NCBI GenBank assembly: GCA_013399115.1 | Contig: VXAA01003842.1 | Span: 132,716 to 196,715 of the forward strand | Origin: Anseranas semipalmata | Taxonomy: Eukaryota; Chordata; Aves; Anseriformes; Anseranatidae | Direction: 5' to 3' | Length of the DNA stretch: 64,000 bases | In this document: positions 1 to 12,600 of the stretch, one piece after another | Layout: each line of letters opens with the position of its first letter | Numbering within the stretch: position 1 is the first letter of the stretch | Translations under genes and position numbers: made by a program | The notes under the pieces: model-generated | Database searches by the model: none | What the model saw: only the letters and a program-made list of their open reading frames with translations | What the model was told of the DNA's origin: nothing

Positions 1-185
1 GATATACAAAAATTAGCAGCACACGGAGAATTTATGCTTCTTATACAGATTGAAAGTAATTTATATACATGACCGTGTTTTGCAGTGCAAGGCTTTTCAT
101 GTAACCAGATAAAATGGACCAGATATGCTGTGTTCTGTGGTTGCTGAAATGGTGCAAATAAAGTCATTCTCCTTTTGTTTTTTTT
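1..185 (+). other. Candidate 3' UTR end of a plus-strand gene lying to the left
   Basis: The first 185 bases have no open frame of note. They are AU-rich in the style of a vertebrate 3' untranslated region and end with a canonical AATAAA followed by a T-rich stretch. If this is real, the coding part of the gene lies outside the window, so its identity cannot be read here. The sequence was not matched to any known transcript. AATAAA occurs often by chance in AT-rich intergenic DNA, so this could also be random. Transcript data would decide. Confidence 0.35.
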
Positions 186-220
186 TCATTCATTTTTTTT
201 TTCTTACTGTGTATGTTTAG
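157..220 (+). terminator. Candidate polyadenylation signal with U/GU-rich downstream element
   Basis: AATAAA at 157-162 is followed at normal cleavage distance by a T-rich run starting at about 173. A GTGTATGTTT stretch then lies near 210-220. Hexamer, gap and T/GT-rich downstream element together form the standard vertebrate cleavage and polyadenylation layout. Whether it is used is not visible from sequence. Confidence 0.35.
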
Positions 221-2934
221 AATAGAATTTTAACGGTGGATTATCACGGCTGTTTAATTTCAGGTCAGAAGCCAGGCTTTGTTGCTAGAAGGCTCAGAAA
301 GAAAAACTATCATTAATTAGGTGGCACAAAGTAATTTCAAAAGTTTTTTTTTTTTATTCAGAAGGAAAAATACTTTCTGGGGCTCACTTTGCATTTGCTA
401 GAATGCCACGATTCTGCCCTTTAGCACTCTGATCACTGCTCGTTCAGCGTAGTCAGTAAATAACACGCTTTGTTACTGCATGTCTTTTACCTTCATCCCA
501 GTAAAACATCATTAATATTTCACAGGCACAGTTAGCAACGTTCTCAAAACCAATCAGTTTTATTAGAGAATGAGTCTGACCCTCCAGCATTTTCTCCAGG
601 TAAATTTGCTTGAGAATCCCTGGGACCTTTACCTGCAAAGGATGGTGCCTCGGAGGTTTTGTCTGCTACTCTCATCATTTTTGTTAATGAAGCACTTCAC
701 TAATTTAATGTAATTCTCATACACTTGGAACACCGTTAACTGGGCGGTGGGTTCGGGGCTCTGTGCATGAATCCGGTGCACTTTTGATCAGAAACGTGAA
801 CAATGTGTAGAAGCTGTTGGGAAAAACCACTCCATGGCTGCTGCACCGCAGCCAGGCGACGAACCGTGGGCAATGCAGAATGCGCATCGCTCCGTGCCGC
901 GCGTGCCACCAGAAGAGCCCTGCGGGGTATTTTTCCTCTAGCCAATATTAATGGCATATTATCAGTCTCTTTCCTGCATGGGCTAGAAAGAAGGAAAGAA
1001 AAATATTGATTATTTGGAGGGAACGCATCTCTCTGTTAAGTGTGCGGAGCTAGCAGCGATCGCGCATGGGGCAGCAGAGAGGAAATCTAGCAATGCAGGT
1101 TAATTTATCTTTATTTACTCTGATATCACAGGCACTAGTGCTTCAGAAGTTCAAACTGCAGCTTTTTGTATGCTTGCTGCATCTGATGGACACAAACTCC
1201 AAACGCCAGCCAAGCTGCAGCTCCTCAAGCACTTTTCTCCAAACTACCCTGCTCGAGCAGTTTATCTCAATAAGCACAAAAGCTTGTGATTCACTTTATG
1301 GTAAATGTTGGATTACACTTTCCAAAGCAGCTTTGCTTGGTGTTAGCAAGCAAATCCAGAAAGCGAGCAAATGCATGATAGCAGTTATTTTGCTGATTTA
1401 AAAAATATTGTGCAAATACATAACTTGGCTCAAAAGCCAGAAATGTAAGGAGAAAAGATTTGACAGTTGTCAATGCCTGTTAAATGGGCAGGCAGATTAG
1501 CAGCCTTACTTTTTAACATATAAACATCTGAAACCCGTTTCCTGTTTAAAAAAAAAAAATCCTAGGTGGATGACCTCAGGCAGAATTTTTTTTTATTAAC
1601 AAATGTGAATTGTACATCATCGTGAAAAAAATGGGCCACTCTTGGTGGTCTCGATACATTCTGTATATGGGAGAGTGAGAGAGAGAAAGGGGAGAAAAAA
1701 ATACAAAAATAAACTTTACCTTCTCACTTTCAGGGTGGGCAATGCCATTCCAGCTTTGGGGTCCTCAGCTCTGGGAAGTGTTAGCGCTGTCACTGCAGCC
1801 CCGGTCCCGCGGTACGCGCTGCAACAGCGCTCCGAGGAAAAACATTCCCTGAATTCCTCCTCGTTAGTCCTATCTTTGCTTCGGATTCATGCGTTGCAGG
1901 TTCATGTCGCTACTGTCAAATTGCACAGGACATGGCTAATCTAAACCAGTGCCGACCCATAGTCCGACTCAGCAGCAAGGAAAAACATTGACAAATTTGC
2001 TGTTTAAAATGCTTTCTACTCTTTCCAGTGTTTTTTTTTTTTTTTTTTTTAAAGCTATAAATACACACCACCAGCTGCAACATGTTGCCGAAACCAGCTT
2101 TATAGATCTAGCATATTCTGACATAACACATTTTACTGGCTTTGGGTTAAAATTTGATATTGGAAGTTAACATTCCGATTTCTCTGTCCTTAATGGTACT
2201 GATGGCAGCTGGCTCCCGTAGGCTGCGTGCTGCTCGCCCCGCTGAGGACAGACACGCTGGTCGGCAGAGCAGCTTGTAAAAGGCACAGTGCAAGGGGAGC
2301 ACATGCTCAAGCATCCATTTAGTCATTGTATCATGAAAAAAAGAAAATAAAAAGACAGGTATCTTTTAGAGCAGTGCATAATTCATGTTAATGCACTGAT
2401 TTAATGTCAGGTCCTTGGCAAACCACATAATGATTACATTCCCCTTTTTTTCTCATCACTGTAAGAATGCATTGGGCATTCAGGGTGCTCTGTTTCCTCA
2501 TGGACTTCGGTCGTAGGGTTCGAGAGCTTTGCATTGAAGCAAAATGCAGACCTCGACACCAGAAAGGGGGAACACAAGCTGGATATGATCGCGCCTGTTC
2601 GTGTTAGCAAAATGGAAGATTTTTTGGCCAGCTAAGCCTGTACCCACCAGCATTTCTGGGAAACTGCAGGTCTGAGAAATGCACCAGTGCTGTTAGTTCA
2701 CAGTGGAATATATCAATAAAATGTATATACAAAAGGTCGGCTCTATAGACTGTGCAAGCCACCACCTACCCACCCATGGGTATCACTGCACTGTGGATCA
2801 GACCCACAATTTGTGACAATGGGGCACATGAAATAGCCCTTCTTCACCCAAAAAAGCTATTTCTAGGGTGCAGCTTGCAGGCGGGCATTCTGGTGTGCCC
2901 TGATGCCGGCTCCCCGTGAATGCTAGGAGTTATT
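186..2934. other. Intergenic stretch, no gene recognised
   Basis: AT-rich spacer. The longest open frame is 111 codons, at 1066-1401 on the plus strand, with no recognisable domain and a shadow frame opposite. Homopolymer tracts include T12 at 344-355, A12 at 1548-1559 and an uninterrupted T20 at 2031-2050, followed by TATAAATA. A purine-rich GA tract lies near 1675-1700. No repeat family was recognised. Confidence 0.6.
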
Positions 2935-3055
2935 TTTGTAATGAGCAATTACTCTAGCATTAAGAAAATCAATTAATCTTCAGTGCACTCTTGCAAATGA
3001 ATCCTCATATTATCTGTATATGCCGTCAGCCAGGATAGTTTAGAAAATACCAGCC
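2935..3055. promoter_or_regulatory. Candidate conserved noncoding block with homeodomain-type sites
   Basis: A compact AT-rich block with AATTAATC at 2971-2978 (homeodomain TAAT core) and TTGCAAATGA at 2991-3000 (octamer or C/EBP-like), plus further TATTATC-type sites. There is no open frame and no repeat signature. Dense non-repetitive motifs like these are typical of vertebrate developmental enhancers, but conservation cannot be assessed from one sequence. The call is inference. Confidence 0.2.
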
Positions 3056-4959
3056 CCTATCTTATCTTGTCAGTTCATACGCTGATGGGGGGGGAAAATA
3101 ATGGCTGAAAGAGCCACAGGCTAGGATAATTAGTAAAATCAAGTGACTTGCTGTTTGTTTGCTTTGCAAAATGAACTTTTACCCCTCCACCGCCACTCCT
3201 CCCCCCAATTTTCACCATCTTATCATACAGCATTTGACATGACAGGTTAATGAGAAAACCCCCAAATTGGGCTTCTGCAGCTAATTGTAGCGGTGGTTGC
3301 TCTCTGCTCCAACGGCTCAATGGTCCGGCTCCTTCCCCGTGAAATCCGAGCTCTCAGGGGGATACAAAGGCTGTGATTACAAACGTACAGAAACACTCAC
3401 TTACAGACAATAAGTTTCTCTTATTACCCTCGTTTCTGCTTCTGGGGGAATGAGGTCTGCAAATTTTCCAAGATCTTGTCTTGTATAGCATGCTTCAAGC
3501 GGCAGATTTAATTTTTTTTTGTTTAATGCATTAGCTTCTTTTTTTTTTTTTTTAATGTAATGTGCTATGACAGTGGTTTGAGCAGCCAACCTGCAGAGCC
3601 TCAGACTCATCCGCGGTGCACTCCTTCAGAAATTGCAATTTTCAGACCACAATGAATTGAACAATTTGGACAACAGAAGACAAACAGTTGCCGTCAGCGT
3701 GAGTGGAAAAAGAACCACATGGTGTGCTCTTGCTATTAATAATCCCCATCGGCGTGGAGATCTGTCTGCCATCGCGCACAGCACACTGCTACCTCCTGGC
3801 TTTTCTGATTGCCTGGGCTCTCTCCCATTAGTTGACTTTTTTGGGAAGGATGTTTTCAGGATTTTTCTTTAAGGGAAAAGGAAGAAAAAATGCAGAATTT
3901 GGGCTTTTTACACTAAAATCTTATGCCAGGTTTCCTACAGCCTATGGCATTCCCAGGGAAATCAGCTCCTGCCCAAGTCCCACAGGGAAACATTGGAGCC
4001 CTCAGTGACTTGGGGACATTAACGTGAAGGCGAAAAAATCCCTTTCTGCTGCCTTTTCTCTGTGAAAACCTAAATACCATTTAAATAGCCACTCTCTGGT
4101 GAAGACCCATTTAAAAGGCTAGAGCTTAGCCTTCTCCAGAAATAATTGCCTTTACATCTGATGAGGCTACTCGGCGGTGTCCACTGAACTTCTATGACCA
4201 ATGCACATGGTCAGGCTCCCAGGAACAAAACATTCAGCCCCGTTATGCATCAAATTTCATTTCCAGTCACTGGATTTATTGACGTTATAATGGCCAGCCC
4301 ACACAAACTGCAGCCATGCAGCCAATTAACAGGACAGACAACAACAGACATTTGAGAAGTTGCTAAACTTGGTCTTGAAAATGAGCTAGCTTTATCCCTG
4401 TAAACGGATCTTGTTCTGTCATCGTGTATTAAACTGGAAAGCTTCATGCTGGAGAGTGGTACAAAATCACATCCTGATAACTAAGGCTTCACATAATATT
4501 TCAGCAGATCGTATCGTCTGTGGTTTACTTTCATAACTGCAAGGCAAATGCAAGGGTGATTTTCCAAGACAAAAGTATTTGCACACACTGATATAAATTT
4601 CTTGGTGCGTTGCATTTAGGGGAGCTTTCTGCCAATAACTACAGGGGTTTGATCCAGTGCGGCACAACAAGAAGAACCCTCTCAAAAATTACATGAAACG
4701 GGAACTTCGTGCTCATTTCCACCACCAGCTCTGAGGCTGTGCACACTTAAAAGCCGTAATACAGCCGTACTCCCATGAAGACACGAGTATGTCTGTCTGT
4801 CTGGAGCTCTTTCAGTCTACCATGAGTGTCAATGAGTCCAAGAACGTTTTATCCCTGCCAAAGCCATGATCTGTCTCTTCATAAACAGCAGCAAAACTCC
4901 TTCGACCATGTTTTTCCCCACCCTGGATTGAAATGCAGAGATTTAAATTGACTGAAACA
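3056..4959. other. Intergenic stretch, no gene recognised
   Basis: Spacer with a G8 run at about 3087 and a T15 run at 3539-3553, preceded by T9 at 3522-3530. All open frames are under 85 codons. A short GTCT repeat lies near 4790-4802. Nothing resembling an exon, RNA gene or mobile element was seen. Confidence 0.6.
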
Positions 4960-5110
4960 TTTTGGGAAAATTGTGTTGATTTCACCAAATTGTTATCACC
5001 ATCAAAAGACTTTTAAAGGTCACCACCTTTCTTTTTGACATGAAATGAAGCATTGCAGATAACGCAATGTATTTCTTTATTTTAAAAAGTTCAAAGGTCC
5101 ATTAAGGCCT
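4960..5110. promoter_or_regulatory. Candidate regulatory block with nuclear-receptor DR1 site
   Basis: AGTTCAAAGGTCCA at 5088-5101 fits the DR1 arrangement bound by HNF4, COUP-TF and RXR heterodimers. A second half-site, AAAGGTCACC, lies at about 5017-5026. Between them is ACGCAATG-type sequence. The region is AT-rich and non-repetitive. Binding-site matches of this length occur by chance, so the enhancer call is tentative. Confidence 0.22.
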
Positions 5111-8100
5111 TCCATGTTGTACAAAAGACTTAATTCACCGGAAGCCATTTTTCTCTCCCGATTGTTTGGAGCGGCGAGAGAACCAAACAATCAGTTATTC
5201 ACACAGATCTACCCAGAAATGTGTTTCCCGTGCCCAAGCCATCTATACTTCGGCTTAACAAAAATAACTTTCCACCAGGCTGCTTTAAAATACTAAATTA
5301 ATCCATAAATGAGACCTTTGTCAGATGGTCCAGGTAGCGTTTATAGCTACCTGTGGTAGGTGGGAACTAAATCAAGCTGATGGGCTGCAGAAGCAAATAC
5401 GTTGAATCTTTTCATGTCCAAAATTCAGGTCCGCATTTTGTACCTGAAGCTCATAGCTCTAAGATGATGTTGTCAAAAGACACCATAAAAGAGTAGAATC
5501 ACTGTGGACTGACCGTTTTCTGGTGCAATTGTCTCTTTTTAAGTAAAATCTCTACTTTCCCACCATGGCTTTGGAAAATAACAGCCTTTGGCACTTTTGA
5601 AGAGACCTGCCCGAGTATGGCTGACTATTCGTACATCCAGGCTGTCCAAGTTACCCTGTGTAATACCAATGTTATTTCCTTTATATTATAAATAGGATTT
5701 GGGTTGAATATGAATAAACTCATACCCGTTGGTATGCTTTGTAACTCTAATCAGCGTTTTCCTGAAAAAAAAAGAGGAATGTTTATCTGAAAAATAAAGA
5801 GGTGCTAATTTTATCTTGTGAAAGTGGATATCTCCTTACGTCCCTCCAACTTCGAGGAAGATAACCAGAATGTATTATATCATCTAAATCCAGCATCCTA
5901 TGAGATCAAACAGAATAATGTATACATATGCCAAAGCTGATTGAAGTATTGCTGGTGCTCACTTCCGCTTCACTAAGTATGTGTTTCATTGATATACGTA
6001 ATTTGCCACCGCCATGAAAGAAATTCAAAGTCCTCTGTTTGTGCCAGTTGATTTCTATGATATCTGGAGGCTTTTAAAACAGGGATCCAAAATAGATGTG
6101 CCCTTGTCACCCCTGTGTTTAAGCTCTCTCCAACAGGAAATGGCATGGGTTCAAATTTTTTTATACTGGAAGCCACATGTAGCTAGATAAGAATCATGTC
6201 TTGTCTATGACTAAGCATTGACATTTCAGTGTTTAAAATATAGTCAAAATGATCCATGGCGAACCCACCTGAGACTATTTTTCTTTGTCTAAAGTCCCAC
6301 TTTCTAGCCTCTTGAAAGGGAAGGTGGAGCTCTGGGGGTTGTGACATGACGATGTTATGTTAAGGAAATGGAAGTTTGCTTTATTGTTCACGTTCAAAGA
6401 CGTGGCTGTGCGAGGAGGCTTTGCTACTGGGCAGCGCATCGCCTCTGCCTGGACACGCTTGGATCCCTGACTTCTCCATCCTCACCAACAGGTTTAAAAC
6501 ACACCACGGAGGAAAAAAATTCGCTTTTGCCAAATTGCAGATGTCAAATTCAACACACTCGGGGGAAAAAAAAATAGAAATGAGTGGTATTTCCTTCGAA
6601 CTGCTGGTTCTCCTAGAGAAAGGGGCAGCTGGAGGGGTAAGTAGGGCTGGGATGTTTATGAAGTGGGCGGGGACTTTTGAAGGAAGCTCCCTGAAGGAGG
6701 ACAGATGGTTTGGGGAACTGGCAACGTGATACTGAGCCTTTCACTTTGAGGTCGCCCGGTTCAAAAGCAGCCTAGGTCAGGGATGGCACCGAGCCATTTC
6801 CATCAAATGGCTGTTTTGGTGCTGCATGAGAAAAAAGGCTGGTGAGGCTCAGCCCCGACAGTGCGGGCGTGTTTTCTTCCTGGTCTGCTAGTGGAGGTGT
6901 GTGGGAAGACGAGTGCCTGGCGCAGGGATGCGCAGAGGACATCGAAGGCTCGGTGGCATTGTCCAGGCACACGGCGTCACTGCTGCAAGCCAAGAGAGGT
7001 GAGCACCCCGGGATGCGGGTGCTGCTGTGGCCGAGAGGCAGCATCCCACATGCCAAAGCCAGCCCCCAGCCACCAACTGGGAAAAAAGGAAAATCCCCAT
7101 GTACATACGTCTAGCTTCTCATAATGTTCCCATCAGCATCAGATTTATGGTAGGCAGACCCATGGACCGGCACCTTCTTTCCTTGTATTATAGTGATGCG
7201 AATTTCCTAGAAATCAAGGAGAAAATCACATTTGGTCACTCAGGTGCAATCTCACAGGAACTGTGGCCTCCATAGAAATATTCCTTGCCCATTTGGAGAT
7301 TACTCCATGTTTTAACCTTATTTTACTTTTACTCTTTACTTTCATTCTAAAATATCCAGGGTTCTAGGGAGTTGTTTGTTTGGGCTTTTTTAAGTTTCAA
7401 AATCATTTTTCTTATCATGCTTTGATTTTGGATTTTAGTAAGTGTGTCAGGATAAGAAACTACCTATTTTATTATCAATGTTGTTATAGGGAAGAGCAAA
7501 TCAGAGGAAAGGCAAGGCAAGGAAAGAAAACTAGAATTTCTGGAATAAAGAAAAAAAGAATCCTACACAAGTCTGTAAGCCACCAAATGCTTTCTATGAA
7601 TTCTTCCAGATTTTTAAAGCATAACTAGCTGTTTATGGAATACTTCTTTTCTGCATAAATGTTACCCACAAGCATGAATTAGGATCCTACACCAGTTCAG
7701 ATTCAGAACAGTTTGGTGTACATCCACATTTTCTGAGAGATTTAAGTCTCTCATGGCTTACATATTGTTTAATGTATTCAGTAACATGGCAGCATCCCAA
7801 AGCGGCTCATCCCAAATTAAACTGCCACAGCCAAAGGTGAATATACAGGGCTTGGTGATTTGGGAGCGAGGGAATGGCGCTGTACTTCTCCAGCTAAGGG
7901 TCTGGGTTTAGGCTATTTAACATAAAAATCTACCAAGCTAATCATGAGTTTGTAGCACAGCTGGCAGCTGGATGGTGTCTGGTGAGAATAGGTTTTCTCT
8001 TAGATATTGGTGGTGCTTGAGACATTCAGGAATGTCCACATCCCCATGCATAAGTAGGCAAATATATAAAGAAATTAGGCTGCCAGGAATTTGTGTTTTT

Positions 8101-8700
8101 CCAAGTCTTGTCCGCACTGAAGTCATTGACAGAATTATCTGTTAGGAGAAGGAGTGATTGTCCAACAAAGCACAGGCAGAAACATAACAGTGGATCTGAA
8201 ATAACGGGCAGAAAGCTCAAAGCAGGACTTCTCACAGTGCTGGACTCCATCACTTCCACATGCAGCATCGGGCTCAATACCAAAACCATTGCAGCTGATA
8301 AAAGATCCTGGTAAGATTCAGCCAAGTTTAAAGTGAGCCACAGAGCTCGAGTCCATCTCACTGCAATAACAAGCTGTGGGGGAGAGACTCATGCCCAGAT
8401 CAATTCTTGGCATGCATAGTTTTATTAAGGTCAAGCCTTTGTTGGCAAGAAGTACATATAAAGAGAGAGAAAGAAAAAGAGATTTTGTGGCTGGCCTTGC
8501 AGGGGAAATTTTCTGTGCAAAGCGGTCATCCTGCCAGCAGAAGGAGCTCCAGCTAAAATCCTGGCACCGCTCCTTTTTTGCTGATGAAATCCCTAACGCT
8601 TCTGAAAGAATGAAGGAAAAAAAAGCAAATTAGCCAAGTTCAGGAGGAAAGAAAGGCAGAACAAAGTCGCAGGCAGAGGCAGGACCAACGACAGCGGGTG
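5111..8700. other. Intergenic stretch, no gene recognised
   Basis: Mostly AT-rich spacer. A slightly GC-richer part at 6380-7110 produces several overlapping open frames on both strands. They are mutually exclusive, all under 120 codons and without recognisable domains. A perfect inverted repeat at 5331-5353 is listed separately. A purine-rich tract lies at 7495-7560. No mobile element was recognised. Confidence 0.6.
5331..5353. repeat. Perfect inverted repeat CAGGTAGC / GCTACCTG
   Basis: Eight-base arms, CAGGTAGC at 5331-5338 and GCTACCTG at 5346-5353, are separated by seven bases (GTTTATA). Each arm contains CAGGTA, the E2-box type bound by ZEB/Snail zinc-finger repressors, and GGTAGGTGGG follows just downstream. 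It could be a paired repressor site or a chance hairpin. Confidence 0.5.
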
Positions 8701-9252
8701 CGCTCGGAGGAGCACAGATGGTCCTCTCAGCCCATCCTAGCCTGCGGGAGCCACAACCTCCTGGCCTGCACTTTCCTTTTCCAAATTAGAAGCTAACCTT
8801 GCCAGTAGGATATCAGCAGGCCGCGTGCCATGCAAGGTAGGTCCTGCCAGACAGCTGGCTGGTATATCCTGCCCTCGAGCGAGGACAGAGACCCAAGCTC
8901 CCGGTTTCCATTGGTTTTGGAGCTGCGCTGCGCAGTGGCAGGAAGGCAGCACCCGAGATGCCAGGGCTCTGGCAGCCCAGCTGGGGACCAGGAGCCAGCC
9001 CCGCTGTGTGTCCCTGCCAGTTCCGTGGGAGCAGGGGTTCTCAGGAACATCTCTGCTGGCTTTAAGCTTTAATATTAACCAATAGGGGAAAGATTTTTGT
9101 TTGTTTGTTTTTAAAAAAAGGAAGTAGAAGTAGAAAGTACAGGGGAAATGTTTCAGCATTAGCTCAGAGTTGTTCTTGCAGAGAAGTTCTCAGATTTAAG
9201 GAGGGAAAATAAAGCCACAGGACTCCAAGCCAAAAAGCAAAATGCCTCCAGC

Positions 9253-9306
9253 AGGTCTTTACAATTAAATAGTAACGATAAGGTCTTTACAATTTAAAAT
9301 ACTAAC
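9253..9306. repeat. Imperfect tandem duplication, ~28-base period
   Basis: AGGTCTTTACAATTAAATAG at 9253-9272 and its near copy starting at 9281 (AGGTCTTTACAATTTAAAAT) continue into similar TAAC / CTAAC endings. The spacing is 28 bases. Two copies only, so this is a local duplication rather than a satellite. Confidence 0.6.
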
Positions 9307-12300
9307 ATTTATGCTTGAACAAAACAAAGTAATAGGATATGGGATATGCAAAATATTGTCAAACAAAGAAACAAGAATGCAGGCAGTGCTGCATTCCATA
9401 AATAAAGTACACTCCTTAGTTTAGAGCTGATAAAGATGATCTTTTACCACAAGCTGTTTTACAGGCTGCATTTTCCTGCAGAAAGTTATCCACACAAAGT
9501 ATTAGCTTTCTTATCCTTTGTTTATATGTATTGATGATAGTGTAAAGGCACTAAAGAGCTTTGATAAGAGATTGTTACTTCTGAGTCGCAGAGACACTGC
9601 AAAAATCTCCTGCTAGAAGTAAGACAAGAAAAGTCTGTGAATTGCATGCTATTTTTTTGCTATGCCAACATTAATGTCTTCATCAGCTACGAAATGCTCG
9701 GCAATGTCTTTAAAAAGATTTTTCATTAGAGCTATTCAGTATGTTACCAAACTAAATTCAAAAAGTAGGAGGTATGTTCTTCATTAGATTACCAGTTTAT
9801 AATACCAGAATCCTTTTCTTTATCAAATTAACGCACAAGAAAAAAAAAGAAAAAGAAGTTACACATGAAAAGAACCAACAACTTTTTCTAGTGTTTTGCT
9901 GATTTAAATTCTTCCTATTTAAAAAATATATAATATCTGTATATATAAATATATATTACATACATATGCACATAGCAGGAAGAGGGAAAATATCTGATGG
10001 CTCTTTTTTTGTGTAGGAAAAAGAAGCTATTGGAAGAAGCAAGTCTTGCTGCTATTACCCTCTCCGCAACACTTCTAAGGTTAAAGGAATAAAAATCCAT
10101 CAATTTGTACAGCCTGACCTTGCAGTGTTGGTTTTTAGCTGAATTCAGATGTGCAGGATTAACCCAGCAAAGTTTACATGACATTGATTTAAAAGCTGCG
10201 TTACAGGACCTTCCAGCAAGTTACATTAATCGGAATCTTTAATCGGGCCTTGGGACGAAGAAAAAAGTTGCTTATCAGACGTGCAACATATGATAAACAC
10301 ATGTCTCCGCGCATCAGATAAATATAGATGCAGCATGCATTGCTAGCCACTGCAAGCCCACAGTTTGAACAGTACCAAGAATGGGGCTGTGAGCGATTCC
10401 TTAGCCACGTTTTCGCTAAAATGAAGGCAGGACAGAGACGTCTGAGCTGGAGATGTGATTTCTCACCTTCCAGGGCACACTAAGGGGTCACCCGACAGCA
10501 CCAGTCTGAGCCATAGGCTCTGGGTACCAACGCCGCTGCCATTTGGCGGCTGATGGGAGAAATGTCCATATGCGTGGTTGCACACCTCAAAATGAGACAA
10601 CGGGATTGATCAGGCCATCTCCTTCACCAGGGTGCTTGGGGCCAGACAAGGACCAAGAGACACCGTCCTTGCTTTGGGTCTCATGCCCATGACCTCGGTC
10701 CTTTGCAAAGTCCCATCCGAGCTCCCGCGGCCCCAGCTGGAGCGTACCCAGCGCAACCCAGTATCTGCAGGGAAGTTAGCTGTCAAATCCTTGCAGATCT
10801 CCCATGCACAACACCATTTTTCAGCTGCTTATCACGTCATTCCGCTGGGGCAGCTCTCCGCAGGGACGGGAAAAGGGCAAACGGCCGCTAGGGAAGCCAG
10901 CGCCTGCCAAATTCCCCATCGTTTCCCCCGCACGGCGGTGCCAGGGTTTCACGCGGAAAAGCAAGCCGCAGTTTTTGGAGGTGAGTTTGAAGACTCATTT
11001 CCTGAGTTATTAGGAATGAAATTCCCCAAAGAATAATAGCAATATTAAATCAGCCTGGGACAAGACATGCATGAATAGAAGGATGTAACCCAAAGAGGTA
11101 AAATTTCAATCAACTTCTGAATAACCAGATAAAAAGGTCTTAGAGCAGGAGTTGTTACCAGGTTAATAATAGCATGGCTGCCCCATCCACATTACTATAC
11201 TAAAACCAAGTGTTTTTAGTTTTGGGGCTGATTTCTGCTGGAAAACCCCAGTCAATGTCCACAGACCTCTCTCAGACTCACACCAAACAGCGCTCCAGGA
11301 TTGGTATCATGAGGGTTTCCACTTGGGAGCCAGTTTGCAGTTCTGACTTTGGCCCATGTCTTTGGAGCAGCCTGTGATGTTGTTTGGTCTCTGGAGGCAG
11401 CCCAAATGAGAGCAGAACAAAGCTTTGATGCAAATGAAAACCTACCAGTGAGCACAGCTAAATAAAGAAAAATGATTATTTGTTATGGAAACCAGTGGAG
11501 GAAATCTTGAATTAGTCAGTGCATCTTGACCTCTCTCTGCCCTCCTGAAAAAAGAGCATCTTCTAAAAGCGTTTGGAATTTCAGCTGCCAAAAGGGAGAA
11601 ACTGTGTGACATTTCCAGCCACCTGGTGCAAAACCCAAACATTATTTCACAGGGAAAACCATTCCTATTGTACAATATGTATTTAAAAAAAAAAATAAAG
11701 AGTAAAAAGCATGACTTCTGCAAAGCTAGATAATTTTCAGTGGCTAAGTCCAATCACTGCACAGACAGGAAAAGCTTGAGTTGATATTGTGAATGAACCA
11801 TGTGGTAATTGTTTCCGTACATCCTCATTAAGATGAAAAGCTACACAAATAAACAACAACAAAAGCTGCTATGTGCCAATCAGAGGGCTATTCCAAAAAA
11901 AAGGAAAAAAAGAAAAGGAAAAATCTGGCTCCGAATACTTCTTCCCATGCTTCCCACCAGAAGGAGCATCCAGTTGAAGCGGGGCTAGCCGAGGTGGCTG
12001 TGTGCGTTCTTCCTTGATTTGTTGGAGACGTTCAGGCAGCGACAGTCTGGCACGAGTCTCGGCTGGGTGTGAGTAAGCGGAAGGTGAGGAAGGACATGGG
12101 GAGAACCAGAAGTTACAGGGAAAGACAGCAATTAACACCGGAGAAACTGCCCTTGAGGGACTCAACAGAGCCGTAATACGGAGAAACCTTCTCCGGAGAG
12201 GTGGGTAATCAGGTTGCCACCCACCACGTTTTACCAGCAGGATGAAGGGGCTCGTCACAAAGGTCTGGCTGAACTTTTGCAAGGGACAGAGAGCAAGGGT

Positions 12301-12411
12301 GAGCTCTATCAAGAGCAAAATGAGCACCAGGACCCCTTACGGTGTCTTGGAGCAGCATCACAAGAGCCCTGGGGCACAATCCCCAAGACAACCGTGTCCC
12401 CATGGTGGGGA

Positions 12412-12430
12412 CAGCTCTGATTCAGAGCTG
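12412..12430. repeat. Perfect palindrome CAGCTCTGA-T-TCAGAGCTG
   Basis: Nine-base arms flank a single central T. No repeat family was recognised around it. Function unknown; a hairpin this short may be fortuitous. Confidence 0.5.
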
Positions 12431-12600
12431 GCGATGATCCCCAGCTGACATCTGTGGTGCTCCGCTGGCTGAGGGCTACACCAAAGAGTTGTGTGCTCCC
12501 CGTAATTGTCCTCCTTATCAGTGTTGGTGAGTGCGCAGTAGTCTAAATCACACAGTCATGACACTGCACATGGCTGAGCAGGAAGAGCCCACTTGGCCTG

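Larger units (their letters stand above)
8701..12600. other. Intergenic stretch, no gene recognised
   Basis: A GC-richer island at about 8820-9060 gives stacked open frames of 80-140 codons on both strands. This pattern is typical of noncoding GC-rich sequence. Further right it is AT-rich, with GATA-like and forkhead-like words at 9420-9540 and an AT/TATA-rich patch at 9918-9965. Between 10620 and 11030 composition rises again, with three overlapping plus-strand frames and no domain. An imperfect tandem duplication at 9253-9306 is listed separately. Confidence 0.6.

Noticed and set aside
2515..2535. GGGTTCGAGAGC, resembling a tRNA T-loop
   Set aside because: No acceptor, D or anticodon stem can be folded around it.
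8152..8175. TGATTGTCCAAC, resembling the start of miR-219
   Set aside because: The match ends after about twelve bases and no hairpin with a complementary arm is present.
10268..10300. GCTTATCAGAC, matching part of miR-21
   Set aside because: The rest of the mature sequence and the precursor hairpin partner are absent; only an 11-base coincidence.
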